Positions 38,953-48,295 of a DNA stretch of 64,000 nucleotides are shown one piece after another. Each line of letters begins with the position of its first letter. Position 1 is the first letter of the stretch. A model generated the notes under the pieces. The model searched no databases. It saw only the letters and a program-made list of their open reading frames with translations, and had not been told where the DNA came from. The position numbers and the translations under genes were made by a program. Source of the stretch: Psychrobacter aquimaris (GTDB lineage Bacteria; Pseudomonadota; Gammaproteobacteria; Pseudomonadales; Moraxellaceae); NCBI RefSeq assembly GCF_016107525.1, contig NZ_JABASR010000015.1, forward strand, positions 23,899 through 87,898, read 5' to 3'.

Positions 38953-39814
38953 CGGTTTTTTTGTCAGGCACGCTGCTGACAATCCCTGCCAAAATGACCG
39001 CCACAATACCAAGAATCTCTACCCAGCCAATGTGTTCACCTGCAAAAATGACCCCATAAGCCGCCGCAAACACGACCGTTAAATAGGACAATGCCGCGAC
39101 CGTGAATTTTTGCCCCACGTGATAGGCATGCGTCATCGCCAATTGAGCGAGCAATCCTGTCACACCAATGCCGATGATGTAAGGCAAACTTGCGCTCGTG
39201 AAAGCGTTCCAACCAAACCATGTTGCGGCTATGGCTGAGACAATGGTCGCCACTGCCGAAAAGTAAAACACAATCCGCCACGCAGGTTCACCCATCAAGG
39301 ATAGCTCTCGCACTTGCAGCAGCGCAAAAGCCGTAAAAATACCGCCGCTTAAGGTAATTAAAGTCTCCAATAATCTATCGGAGGCGAAGGCAGGTTTTAG
39401 CATCAGACAAATACCCGCCAATCCTATCAGCAGCGCGACCCACGTTTTGAGTGACGGTTTGTCTTTTAGCCAAAAAATAGATAGCAAGGCAATAAAAACG
39501 ACAGAGGTATAGTTCAGCGTCACAGACGTTGCTAGTGGTAAATGACCCAAGCCATAAAATGCCAGTAACAATGCCGTCGTGCCTGCGAGACTACGCTGCA
39601 TATGACCCCAAAAAAATGGTGTTTTAAGGGTTTTTTTTCGCGCAAGTGTGGTGCCAAAAATGACTAGGGCAGGCAACAAGGAGCGCCAAAAGGCCAATTC
39701 ATATTCATTCATGTGTAAGTGAGTGGCGACATTTTTGACCAAGATACTCATCATGGCAAACAAGAAGGCTGCAATAACCATCCAGCCTGAGCCTAAAGGG
39801 ATTCTTTTTATCAT
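38942..39814 (-). CDS. DMT-superfamily (EamA) permease
   Basis: 290 residues with ten membrane helices arranged as two EamA repeats (about 10-140 and 150-285). The family exports or imports small metabolites. The substrate cannot be predicted. It is convergent with the iron importer and overlaps it by 11 bases at the 3' ends, so the two messages are complementary there. Confidence 0.9.
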   Translation of the reverse strand: MIKRIPLGSGWMVIAAFLFAMMSILVKNVATHLHMNEYELAFWRSLLPALVIFGTTLARKKTLKTPFFWGHMQRSLAGTTALLLAFYGLGHLPLATSVTLNYTSVVFIALLSIFWLKDKPSLKTWVALLIGLAGICLMLKPAFASDRLLETLITLSGGIFTAFALLQVRELSLMGEPAWRIVFYFSAVATIVSAIAATWFGWNAFTSASLPYIIGIGVTGLLAQLAMTHAYHVGQKFTVAALSYLTVVFAAAYGVIFAGEHIGWVEILGIVAVILAGIVSSVPDKKTVKL

Positions 39815-40048
39815 AGGTAGTGTTAAGCAAAAAGAGGCAATTGTAACATTCTAAGCAGTAGCTTTTTGGCTAATTTAGGGAACGAATGATTATAATATTT
39901 GAAGGTGATTTGACGATATGGCTTACGTTTTAATGATGCCAAAGTAGACCTTGATGGTAAGTAGTAAATTATTCCTGTAAGGTAGTCCCTTACTGTAAAA
40001 TAGCGTGTTTTCGTTTTATTATATTTAAGCATGAAAGGTAAGTAACTT

Positions 40049-40924
40049 ATGAGTATTCACGGTATCTTGGGTGAGCAAACCACTGACTATCCAACTGAGT
40101 ATAGTCCAGAAACCTTGTATCCTATTGCCCGCAGTATGGGGCGTGATGTCATTGGCTGGCAAGACGATAAGTTAATGGTTGGCATCGATTGGTGGCAGGC
40201 ATTTGAGATGTCTTGGTTGAATCCACAAGGACTATCACAAGTTGCTATCGCACGTTTTGGCATTCCGGCCAGCTCGCCATTTATCGTTGAGTCAAAGTCA
40301 CTTAAGCTCTATCTAAACAGTATCAACTTTACTGAATTCGCTAGTTGGGCAGAGGTGCAAACGCTGATTGCTAAAGACTTATCAGCATGCGTACAAGCAG
40401 ACGTACAAGTTGAGTTGTTTGGCTTAAATGACGACCTGCATGATAAGGCATCAGGGTTATTGGTGGCTCAACCTAAGGGTATTTGTATCGATGACGCGCT
40501 TGCCAATAGTAGTGAAAAAGTCGCATTGTGCGAACATCCTGACGCGTCGTTATTGAATGATGACCAAACGGGTGCTCATTCAGGAGTCGATAGCGCTCAG
40601 CCCTATACTTTTTATTCTAATTTGCTACGTAGTAATTGTCCGGTGACCAATCAGCCAGATTGGGGTACATTAGCAGTTTCGATTACCAGTAATAAAACAG
40701 TCGATGAGGCTGGAATGCTGCGTTATATCTTAAGTTTTCGTCAGCACAATGGTTTTCATGAGCAGTGTGTGGAGCAAATATTTGCTGATTTGAGTCAACA
40801 CTATGAGCCAAGTGAGTTGCTAGTACGCGCTTGGTATACGCGCCGTGGCGGTATCGATATCAACCCTTGTCGCGTCAGTGATATCCGCTTAATGCCGCAG
40901 CCAAGCCGCTTGATTCGCCAGTAG
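40049..40924 (+). CDS. queF: NADPH-dependent 7-cyano-7-deazaguanine reductase (QueF, type II)
   Basis: 291 residues, the long two-domain form. The catalytic Cys197 lies in SNCPVTNQPDW with the catalytic Asp204. The QueF motif FRQHNGFHEQCVE and the C-terminal RRGGIDINP are present. It reduces preQ0 to preQ1 for queuosine in tRNA. No preQ1 riboswitch was recognised in the 234-base upstream spacer. It is convergent with proS. Confidence 0.96.
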   Translation: MSIHGILGEQTTDYPTEYSPETLYPIARSMGRDVIGWQDDKLMVGIDWWQAFEMSWLNPQGLSQVAIARFGIPASSPFIVESKSLKLYLNSINFTEFASWAEVQTLIAKDLSACVQADVQVELFGLNDDLHDKASGLLVAQPKGICIDDALANSSEKVALCEHPDASLLNDDQTGAHSGVDSAQPYTFYSNLLRSNCPVTNQPDWGTLAVSITSNKTVDEAGMLRYILSFRQHNGFHEQCVEQIFADLSQHYEPSELLVRAWYTRRGGIDINPCRVSDIRLMPQPSRLIRQ

Positions 40925-40949
40925 ATATCGCTCAAATAGATAGCTAATA

Positions 40950-40988
40950 AAAAAGCGCCTATCTCATATGATGAGACAGGCGCTTTTT
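40950..40988. terminator. Bidirectional terminator between queF and proS
   Basis: AGCGCCTATCTCAT (40954-40967) and ATGAGACAGGCGCT (40971-40984) pair over 14 bp with one mismatch. As lie before it and Ts after it. The arm matches the terminator at 33294 almost base for base. Confidence 0.88.
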
Positions 40989-41012
40989 ATTGCATAAGTT
41001 TTATTAATAAAA

Positions 41013-42731
41013 CTATTTGCTGCTTACTTTTGTCAGTACTTCTTCCCGGCTTAGCATTTGTTTTTCTGCTTCACGGCGATTGACGTATTCGTACTTGCCT
41101 TCAGCCAAGTTACGGTCTGAAACCACGATACGATGCGGAATACCAATCAATTCTAGATCAGCAAACTTAACGCCTGGACGCTCGTTACGATCATCTAGCA
41201 ATACGTTAATGCCTTGAGCTTTGAGTTCTTCATACAGAGCTGTAGCAGTCTGCATGACGGTCTCTTCTTTTGACTTCATCGGTATGATGGCGACTTCAAA
41301 AGGTGCAATCGAATCATTAACCGTCGGCGTTTGTGGCCACATAATGCCGTTTTCGTCGTTGTTCTGCTCGATGGCAGCAGCGATAATACGGCTAACACCA
41401 ATACCATAGCAACCCATCATTAGGGTCACAGGCTTACCATCTTCACCAGATACGGTAGCATTTAATGCTTGCGAGTACTTATCACCCAACTGGAAGATAT
41501 GACCGACTTCGATACCGCGTTTGATTTTTAGCGTACCTTTACCATCAGGAGAGGGATCGCCCTCTTGCACATTGCGCACATCAACGACGCGAGTAATGCT
41601 CGCATCACGTGCCCAGTTCATACCAATGGTGTGTTTATTGACTTCATTGGCACCGCACACAAAGTCTGACAAAGTTGCCGCAGAACGATCAACGAATACA
41701 GGCATATCTAAATTAACACCAATATAGCCTTTATGCAGGCCAGCTGCTTTTAGCTCTTCATCAGAAGCCAATGTCAGTGGCACGTTAGCCTCTTCGATTT
41801 TTTCAGCTTTGATAGTGTTTAGCTGATGATCGCCACGTAAGACGATAGCAATCAGTTGTGGCTCATCATTTTCGGTATGACCGTGGACGATCAAGGTTTT
41901 TACGGTCGTTTCTAATGGCACACCTAGGTGCTCAGCAACCATCTTACAAGTGGTCATATTTTCCGTTAAAACGTCTTCGCGCTCCATCTTCGGCGGCTGA
42001 CGCTCAGCAGTGCTCACCGATTCGGCCAGTTCAACGTTGGCTGCATAGTCAGAAGAATCAGAGAAGGCGATATCATCTTCACCGCTGTCTGCCAATACAT
42101 GGAATTCATGAGAAGCAAAACCACCGATAGAACCAGTATCTGCTTGTACCGCACGGAAATCTAAGCCCAAACGGGTAAAGATACGCGTATAAGCATCATA
42201 CATATCATGGTAAGTCTTGGCCAATGACGCTTGGTCAACGTGGAATGAGTAGGCGTCTTTCATGGTGAATTCACGTGCGCGCATCACCCCAAAACGTGGA
42301 CGAATCTCATCACGGAATTTGTTCTGAATTTGAAAGAAAGTAATCGGCAGTTGCTTATAGCTACGTAGCTCGCCTTGCGCCAGATTGGTGATGACTTCTT
42401 CATGCGTCGGACCTAATACAAAATCGCGATCATGACGGTCTTTGAAGCGCAATAGCTCAGGACCATAATCGTTAAAGCGTCCGGTCGTTTGCCAAAGCTC
42501 GGCAGGCTGGGTCATGGGCATAAGCACTTCTTGAGCACCAACCTCTTGCATCTCTTCACGAACAATGCGTTCGACTTTTTGTAAGACACGCAGCCCCATG
42601 GGCAACCAAATATATAACCCAGAAGCAATTTTACGAATAAGACCGGCACGCACCATCAATTGGCTTGAGGCGATATCGGCATCACTTGGGGTTTCTTTTA
42701 GAGTGGCAAATAAAAATTGACTGGCTTTCAT
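41013..42731 (-). CDS. proS: Prolyl-tRNA synthetase
   Basis: 572 residues. It is a bacterial class II ProRS with motif 1 around [18 protein letters not shown] and motif 2 around [26 protein letters not shown]. The editing (INS) domain lies between the motifs, at about residues 225-400. Motif 3 is [17 protein letters not shown], and a C-terminal anticodon-binding domain (about 465-565) ends the protein. Length is normal. It is cytoplasmic and essential. Confidence 0.98.
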   Translation of the reverse strand: MKASQFLFATLKETPSDADIASSQLMVRAGLIRKIASGLYIWLPMGLRVLQKVERIVREEMQEVGAQEVLMPMTQPAELWQTTGRFNDYGPELLRFKDRHDRDFVLGPTHEEVITNLAQGELRSYKQLPITFFQIQNKFRDEIRPRFGVMRAREFTMKDAYSFHVDQASLAKTYHDMYDAYTRIFTRLGLDFRAVQADTGSIGGFASHEFHVLADSGEDDIAFSDSSDYAANVELAESVSTAERQPPKMEREDVLTENMTTCKMVAEHLGVPLETTVKTLIVHGHTENDEPQLIAIVLRGDHQLNTIKAEKIEEANVPLTLASDEELKAAGLHKGYIGVNLDMPVFVDRSAATLSDFVCGANEVNKHTIGMNWARDASITRVVDVRNVQEGDPSPDGKGTLKIKRGIEVGHIFQLGDKYSQALNATVSGEDGKPVTLMMGCYGIGVSRIIAAAIEQNNDENGIMWPQTPTVNDSIAPFEVAIIPMKSKEETVMQTATALYEELKAQGINVLLDDRNERPGVKFADLELIGIPHRIVVSDRNLAEGKYEYVNRREAEKQMLSREEVLTKVSSK

Positions 42732-43519
42732 AAATAAAGCATAACCTTATCAACGATAAAATAAATAAGAAATAGTAGGATATTGAGCGTGTGCTTTGAT
42801 GGCCGACGCAAGCTTACCTTTTATCACTTGGTAATAGTCTAGGACATGCCTAGCTAAAAAGTACTGCGACAAACAGTACATGAGTAGAAAGTGCATTCAT
42901 AAAACGCTTTGCAAAAAGGCTGAAACTTTTCATTTTGCATTACAACGTTTATGTTGGCAGCGTCATATTTTAAGCATAAAAACCAGAAAAATAGATGTAC
43001 GCCAACATTTTGCTTATACAATCTGACTATGTTAGGTAAAGTTAGCCTAAGACGCAATGACTTTTTGTTTTTTCAGACAGAACCCGACTTAAAGAAGCAA
43101 ATGAGGTCACTATAACTCGATTATTTACCAGTTTTAAGCGTATTTATAGTAAATGGAGGCGCGATTTTAGAAAAGGATAACGCTAGTCATTATGTAGCGT
43201 ATTGGTAGTTATTACTTGAAGTTGCTACTCAAAAATAGCATTAATTCTATTAGTGCATGATTTTTCGTGTAGCTCCAATCTTTGAACGTTGAACAGACTC
43301 TAGGGCGTGTCCTCATTTAAAAAATGGTGATCAAAATGAGATGAATTGCCGTCAAACAAGGAAAGTAGCGCAAATAATATCAAGATATTGATAAGCTATT
43401 TGACGATGTTTGGCAAAATTTAGTCATTTTTAGCCCATTTAAAAGATATTCGATTGAATTGAGGACACGTCCTAATATGTAGTTATAAAAATAAACGATA
43501 AAACTATGAAGGTGCATAT
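42732..43519. other. Intergenic region holding a MITE
   Basis: Nearly 800 bases with no gene. The only structured part is the TIR-bounded element at 43301-43474. The rest is AT-rich and should hold the leftward proS promoter. Confidence 0.6.
43301..43474. mobile_element. MITE-like element with inverted terminal repeats
   Basis: The ends TAGGGCGTGTCCTCA (43301-43315) and TGAGGACACGTCCTA (43460-43474) are inverted repeats differing at one base in 15. Both ends carry TA, consistent with a 2-bp TA target duplication. The 174-base span has no transposase frame. The minus strand begins like a short coding start, so the element may be an internally deleted insertion sequence, perhaps of IS5/IS427 or IS630 type. 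The family is a guess. Confidence 0.72.
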
Positions 43520-44263
43520 ATGAACCGTCCTGACAATCGCTCTCCTCTTGATAATAGTGCGACTAAGCCACAAGTGAAAAAACCCGTCGCGATGATGTCG
43601 TGGTTAGTACTACTCATTGGTCTTGCCGCACTCGTTTTTGCGATTTATAGCGTGCAAAATATGACCAAAGAGGAACCGATAGAAACCATTACTCGTGAAG
43701 GCGTTGTCACACAAATCCAAAAGCTAAATCGTTTGGAAACGGTGGCGTTCAGTGTCGATACCGTCATTACTAGCCAGCGCCCTGGCAGTTGGATGAAGCT
43801 GTGGCAAGACGAGCAAAAGGGTTTGTTTATCGCACGTGGGCGTGTAGAGGCGGGGATTGATTTAAGTGCAATAACCCCTGAGATGGTACAAGTGGTGCAG
43901 CCTGATAGTAATATGGATGAGATACAGCAAGCCGACGCTCGTACGCCAGTCCCAATGATGCCACAAATTAATATTACCTTACCACCGTCAGAGATATTTT
44001 CTGTCTATCTAGATGATATCGAGATTTATGACTGGCAGACAGGCGCTTTTGGCATGATGCAAGTCGATCCGAAAATCTTGCAACAAGCGCAAAGTATGGC
44101 AAAAAAAGAAGTGCTCGAACGTGCTTGTCGCGGTGATGTGATGAATATGGCACTAGAAAATGCGCAAACCCAACTGCAACAGCTATTTTCATTAACTGGT
44201 GCCGTCGTGACGGTAACCACGCAGGGTGCAGGGGCGTGTCAATTGCCAACCACAAGCTCGTAG
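43520..44263 (+). CDS. DUF4230 membrane-anchored protein
   Basis: 247 residues. A hydrophilic start is followed by one membrane helix (about 27-45) and a soluble domain with the DUF4230 blocks LNRLETVAFSVDTVIT, LPPSEIFSVYLDDIEIYDWQTG and a helical end with a conserved-looking cysteine in RACRGDV. The function of the family is unknown. It is probably anchored in the inner membrane with the domain outside. GAAGGTG precedes the ATG. It starts 45 bases after the MITE, so the element may affect its promoter. Confidence 0.85.
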   Translation: MNRPDNRSPLDNSATKPQVKKPVAMMSWLVLLIGLAALVFAIYSVQNMTKEEPIETITREGVVTQIQKLNRLETVAFSVDTVITSQRPGSWMKLWQDEQKGLFIARGRVEAGIDLSAITPEMVQVVQPDSNMDEIQQADARTPVPMMPQINITLPPSEIFSVYLDDIEIYDWQTGAFGMMQVDPKILQQAQSMAKKEVLERACRGDVMNMALENAQTQLQQLFSLTGAVVTVTTQGAGACQLPTTSS

Positions 44264-44303
44264 GGTTGGCAGTGATTGATAAATAATTGATTTTTGGCGA
44301 ACT

Positions 44304-44354
44304 GGGCTTTATCTTGAGCGAAAATATCTAATCAAATCGTATAAAGCCCTTTTT
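44304..44354. terminator. Terminator between the DUF4230 and photolyase genes
   Basis: GGGCTTTAT (44304-44312) and ATAAAGCCC (44341-44349) are perfect arms with a 28-base loop, followed by five Ts. The large loop lowers confidence. Confidence 0.65.
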
Positions 44355-44359
44355 GATGC

Positions 44360-46015
44360 TTATTTTTTAAATTCAGCAATCGCCAATTGGCGAGCCGCTT
44401 TATGTTCGACCATCGGTAACGGGTAATCAATATCAGCAAACTTACCGCCCTTTGCCAGTGCTTGACGCATTTTATCTTCGCTATGCAGGATGGTGGTAGG
44501 AATGGCTTTTAGCTCAGGCAGCCACGTCTTGATAAATTCGGCATCGGTATCGTGGGTTTTGGCTTGGCTAAAAGGGTTCATGATACGGAAGTAAGGCGCA
44601 GAGTCGGTGCCAGTCGACGCGCTCCATTGCCAACCGCCATTATTGGACGCAAAGTCACCATCTATAAGCTGCTGCATAAAATAACGCTCACCCAAGCGCC
44701 AATCAATCAATAAATCCTTAGTCAAAAACATTGCCGTTACCATGCGCAGGCGATTGTGCATAAAGCCTGTTGTATTCAGGCAGCGCATTGCTGCATCTAC
44801 TAACGGCACGCCAGTTTTACCAGTACACCACGATTTGAAATTATCTTCATCGTATGACCAACTAACTTTGGTGTCTGTCTCTTCTTTATAAGCCTTATGA
44901 TGAATCAGCTCGGGCTTATAGTCTAAAACATGACGATAAAAATCTCGCCAAGCCAGCTCACTTATCCAGCGGTTAATATCGTTGTTATCGCTATCATTAC
45001 CATGTAATTTTTCTAACGCCTTGTCTAATTGTAGGGTGGCTTGCAAATAGCACAGTCTAGGGCTGATAGTCCCTATAGTGAGGTAGGCGGATAGCTGACT
45101 GGTCGCGTGTAAGCTTGGCACATCGCGACTCATATCGTAGTTATCAATATCATCAGTGATGAAATCCTCTAAACGCTGGCAAGCAGCATCTTCGCCAGCA
45201 GGGTAGGCTGCCCGAGCGTGCTCAAGCTGAGTGTCTATATTTATGTGTTCTAATAAGCCAGTATTTTGCAGTGTCTTTTGATAATCTTCGACTACTTCTT
45301 TACTTAACCTTTCTAAGTTTTTGATAGTAGCGCTGGCGTGTGATATTTCTAGTTTGACTTTAGTATTGCCACTTATGGCGGATGCCTCATGCATTTGCAT
45401 GGTGCTAACGTCCAAGGTATGCCGCCATTTTTTATAAAATGGGGTAAACACCTGATACATGCTGTCATCGTTCGTGGTGATGGTTTGTGGTGGTAAGATA
45501 CATTGATCATGCCAGCGGACAAATTCTATATCATTGTTCGCCAGTTGCTTGGTTAGTTGTTGATCGCGCTTAATCTCATTGCCTTCATACTCGTGATTGG
45601 CCATGACAGTGCTGATCTGGTTCGCGCTACAGATACCTAGCAGTGCCTCAACACAGTCAGAAAAGCTTGAGCAGACCTGTACTGTTAAGTGGATGTTTAA
45701 TTGTGTTTGCAGGGATTTGGCTAGGATAGGCAAGGTGCGAGCGATGTGGTCGAGCTGTGTCAGCGACATATCATGTGCTTGCCATTGTTCAGGCGTCACG
45801 AAGTAAATAGCGCTTACGGAGGCGTTATCCGCATTTGCCTGCTCGCAAAGCGCTGCCAATGCGGTATTATCATGAACTCGCAGGTCACGACGAAACCACA
45901 TTAAATAATGCGGTGGATTTACGCTAGTGGCATCGTCATTATTGTTGACGTTGCTCGTTTCAGTGCTATCGGTACCATCAGTGTGATGAGACGTTTCCGC
46001 CGCCGTTTTAGACAT
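44360..46015 (-). CDS. phrB: Deoxyribodipyrimidine photolyase (class I CPD)
   Basis: 551 residues. The N-terminal antenna-binding domain begins MWFRRDLRVHDNTAL (about residue 39). The C-terminal FAD domain has WRDFYRHVL, FMHNRLRMVTAMFLTKDLLIDWRLGE-like blocks and the signature GGWQWSASTGTDSAPYFRIMNP. The protein repairs cyclobutane pyrimidine dimers using light. A Ser/Thr/Asn-rich extension of about 35 residues precedes the fold. The enzyme is longer than E. coli PhrB (472), mostly through this tail and insertions near residues 200-260 and 340. Confidence 0.94.
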   Translation of the reverse strand: MSKTAAETSHHTDGTDSTETSNVNNNDDATSVNPPHYLMWFRRDLRVHDNTALAALCEQANADNASVSAIYFVTPEQWQAHDMSLTQLDHIARTLPILAKSLQTQLNIHLTVQVCSSFSDCVEALLGICSANQISTVMANHEYEGNEIKRDQQLTKQLANNDIEFVRWHDQCILPPQTITTNDDSMYQVFTPFYKKWRHTLDVSTMQMHEASAISGNTKVKLEISHASATIKNLERLSKEVVEDYQKTLQNTGLLEHINIDTQLEHARAAYPAGEDAACQRLEDFITDDIDNYDMSRDVPSLHATSQLSAYLTIGTISPRLCYLQATLQLDKALEKLHGNDSDNNDINRWISELAWRDFYRHVLDYKPELIHHKAYKEETDTKVSWSYDEDNFKSWCTGKTGVPLVDAAMRCLNTTGFMHNRLRMVTAMFLTKDLLIDWRLGERYFMQQLIDGDFASNNGGWQWSASTGTDSAPYFRIMNPFSQAKTHDTDAEFIKTWLPELKAIPTTILHSEDKMRQALAKGGKFADIDYPLPMVEHKAARQLAIAEFKK

Positions 46016-46225
46016 TCAACTATTCCTCTATTAATCAATCGCAATCATAAACAAAACTGGTAATAAAAGTATGCTAGGATAAGTTTTTGGATGCAATGGA
46101 TTTACCATTCAATTAACAAATCCTCATATTTACGCTTTAGCGTTGGCAATTGACGTTTACCTTCTGTCAAGTTAGCCAAGACAGTCTAATAATGTCGTAC
46201 TGAGTGTTATATCTAAGGTCACATC

Positions 46226-46909
46226 ATGCACGTTAAGTTTTGCGGGTTTACCCAGCCTAATGATATTAAAACTGCCGCCCAGTTGGGTGTTGATGCGGTT
46301 GGCTTGGTATTTTATCCGCCCAGTCCACGCGCTGTCACTATCGAGCAGGCGCAGTCGTTAAGTGCTTCTTTGCCAGCGTTTATAAGTATAGTGGCTCTAG
46401 TGGTGAATATGCCGCGCGCAGAGCTGACAGAATTAGCGAACCGAGTCTCTTTTGATATCATTCAATTTCATGGGGATGAAACACCGGAGCAATGTGCGCA
46501 GTTGGCCAGTGCGGTCAATAAACGCTGGATAAAAGCACTGCGTATCAATGCTGAACAACACACTGCTGCTAGCGTAAGCGCCGAGATTAATGCGTTTGCC
46601 GCCGCTGGCGCGAACAGTATCTTATTGGATGCTTACCATCCTCATAAATATGGTGGCACAGGGGCACGCTTCGATTGGAGTCTGTTACCGCAAAACAGCT
46701 CGCTACCCATTATTTTAGCGGGCGGGCTTGATGCCGATAATGTCGCTGCCACTTTAGATTTGCCTATTTATGCGGTCGATGTCAGTGGTGGGATTGAGTC
46801 TGACAAAGGCAAAAAAGACGCTGCCAAAATGCGTGCCTTTATGAAAGCGGTAAAACGCGACCGATGGCAAAATGAGACGCTTGGCGAACCTTCGAATATC
46901 GGTAACTAG
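46226..46909 (+). CDS. trpF: Phosphoribosylanthranilate isomerase
   Basis: 227 residues forming a TIM barrel. The catalytic cysteine is Cys6 in VKFCGFT. The catalytic aspartate lies in VDVSGGIES near the C-terminus, and DAYHPHKYGGTGARFDW forms the phosphate loop. It catalyses the third-last step of tryptophan synthesis. It is first in the trpF-trpB-(PIN)-trpA run, 101 bases ahead of trpB. Confidence 0.96.
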   Translation: MHVKFCGFTQPNDIKTAAQLGVDAVGLVFYPPSPRAVTIEQAQSLSASLPAFISIVALVVNMPRAELTELANRVSFDIIQFHGDETPEQCAQLASAVNKRWIKALRINAEQHTAASVSAEINAFAAAGANSILLDAYHPHKYGGTGARFDWSLLPQNSSLPIILAGGLDADNVAATLDLPIYAVDVSGGIESDKGKKDAAKMRAFMKAVKRDRWQNETLGEPSNIGN

Positions 46910-47010
46910 TTTTTTAGCCGTGTAGTTTTTATCCGTTAAATGGCTAATTACTTGAAAATTTTTCCCCTTATTTATCTTAAAAAATACCACTTATTATAGT
47001 AGGAATTATC

Positions 47011-48285
47011 ATGAGTCATGTCGCTAACAAAGATGTATCGGCTACTGCCAACGCTATCAATACCTTTACCAATCCTGAAAACGTACAGGACTTTAACCAA
47101 TATCCTGATGCCCGTGGACATTTTGGTGTCCATGGTGGTCGCTTTGTCTCTGAAACCTTGATGGCAGCACTAGAAGAGCTAGAAACGTTATATAACACAG
47201 TAAAAAAAGACCCTGCATTTTGGGAAGAGTATCACAATGATTTGGTCAACTATGTCGGCCGCCCAACGCCTTTATATCATGCTAAGCGTCTCAGTGATGA
47301 GATAGGCGGTGCGCAGATTTATTTTAAACGTGAAGACTTAAACCATACAGGCGCGCACAAAGTGAACAACACCATTGGACAAGCATTGCTTGCCAAAATG
47401 TGTGGTAAAAAACGCATTATTGCTGAGACTGGTGCAGGGCAACATGGTGTCGCGACTGCAACAATTGCCGCGCGTTTAGGGCTTGAGTGTATCGTTTATA
47501 TGGGCGCGGACGATGTCGAGCGTCAAAAGATGAATGTTTATCGTATGCGCTTACTTGGTGCAACGGTCGTACCAGTGACTTCTGGCTCACGTACCCTTAA
47601 AGACGCGATGAATGAAGCGATGCGAGATTGGGTTACCAATGTGGATAGCACGTATTACATCATTGGGACAGTTGCTGGTCCGCATCCTTATCCTCTCTTA
47701 GTACGCGATTTCCAAGCGATTATTGGTAAAGAAGCACGTATCCAGCATTTAGAAAAAACGGGTAAATTACCAGATGCCTTGGTCGCTTGCGTTGGCGGTG
47801 GCTCGAATGCTATTGGTCTATTCTTTGACTTCTTAAATGATACTGAAGTCAAAATGTATGGCGTTGAAGCAACGGGTGACGGTATCGAAACAGGTCGCCA
47901 TTCAGCGCCACTGGCTGCTGGTCGTATTGGTGTGTTACACGGTAACCGTACCTACTTGATGGCCGATGATGAAGGTCAAATTCAAGAAACGCATTCTATT
48001 TCAGCTGGACTTGATTATCCTGGCGTTGGTCCTGAGCATAGTTTCTTAAAAGACATGAAGCGTGTTGAATACGTTGGTTGTACTGACAAAGAATCGTTAG
48101 AAGGCTTTCATGAAGTCACGCGTAAAGAAGGCATCATCCCTGCACTCGAATCTGCTCATGCGGTCGCTTATGCACTGAAGCTCGCTAAGACAATGACGCC
48201 TGATCAAACCATTATCGTCAATATGTCAGGTCGCGGCGATAAAGATTTGCATTCAGTGATGAAGGCAGAAGGGATTGAGCTTTAG
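47011..48285 (+). CDS. trpB: Tryptophan synthase beta chain
   Basis: 424 residues. The PLP lysine lies in [10 protein letters not shown], the phosphate cup is GGGSNAIG, and the family opening RFVSETLM is present. Length is slightly above the usual 397 because of an N-terminal extension. It joins indole with serine. Unusually, it is followed not by trpA but by a PIN-domain gene starting 10 bases after its stop. Confidence 0.98.
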   Translation: MSHVANKDVSATANAINTFTNPENVQDFNQYPDARGHFGVHGGRFVSETLMAALEELETLYNTVKKDPAFWEEYHNDLVNYVGRPTPLYHAKRLSDEIGGAQIYFKREDLNHTGAHKVNNTIGQALLAKMCGKKRIIAETGAGQHGVATATIAARLGLECIVYMGADDVERQKMNVYRMRLLGATVVPVTSGSRTLKDAMNEAMRDWVTNVDSTYYIIGTVAGPHPYPLLVRDFQAIIGKEARIQHLEKTGKLPDALVACVGGGSNAIGLFFDFLNDTEVKMYGVEATGDGIETGRHSAPLAAGRIGVLHGNRTYLMADDEGQIQETHSISAGLDYPGVGPEHSFLKDMKRVEYVGCTDKESLEGFHEVTRKEGIIPALESAHAVAYALKLAKTMTPDQTIIVNMSGRGDKDLHSVMKAEGIEL

Positions 48286-48295
48286 GGATTTAAAT

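Noticed and set aside
39815..40048. preQ1 riboswitch upstream of queF
   Set aside because: The short pseudoknot pattern with its A-rich tail could not be found in the spacer.
42854..43057. 67-codon leftward frame upstream of proS
   Set aside because: Cys/Phe-rich text without family or ribosome binding site, in an AT-rich spacer.
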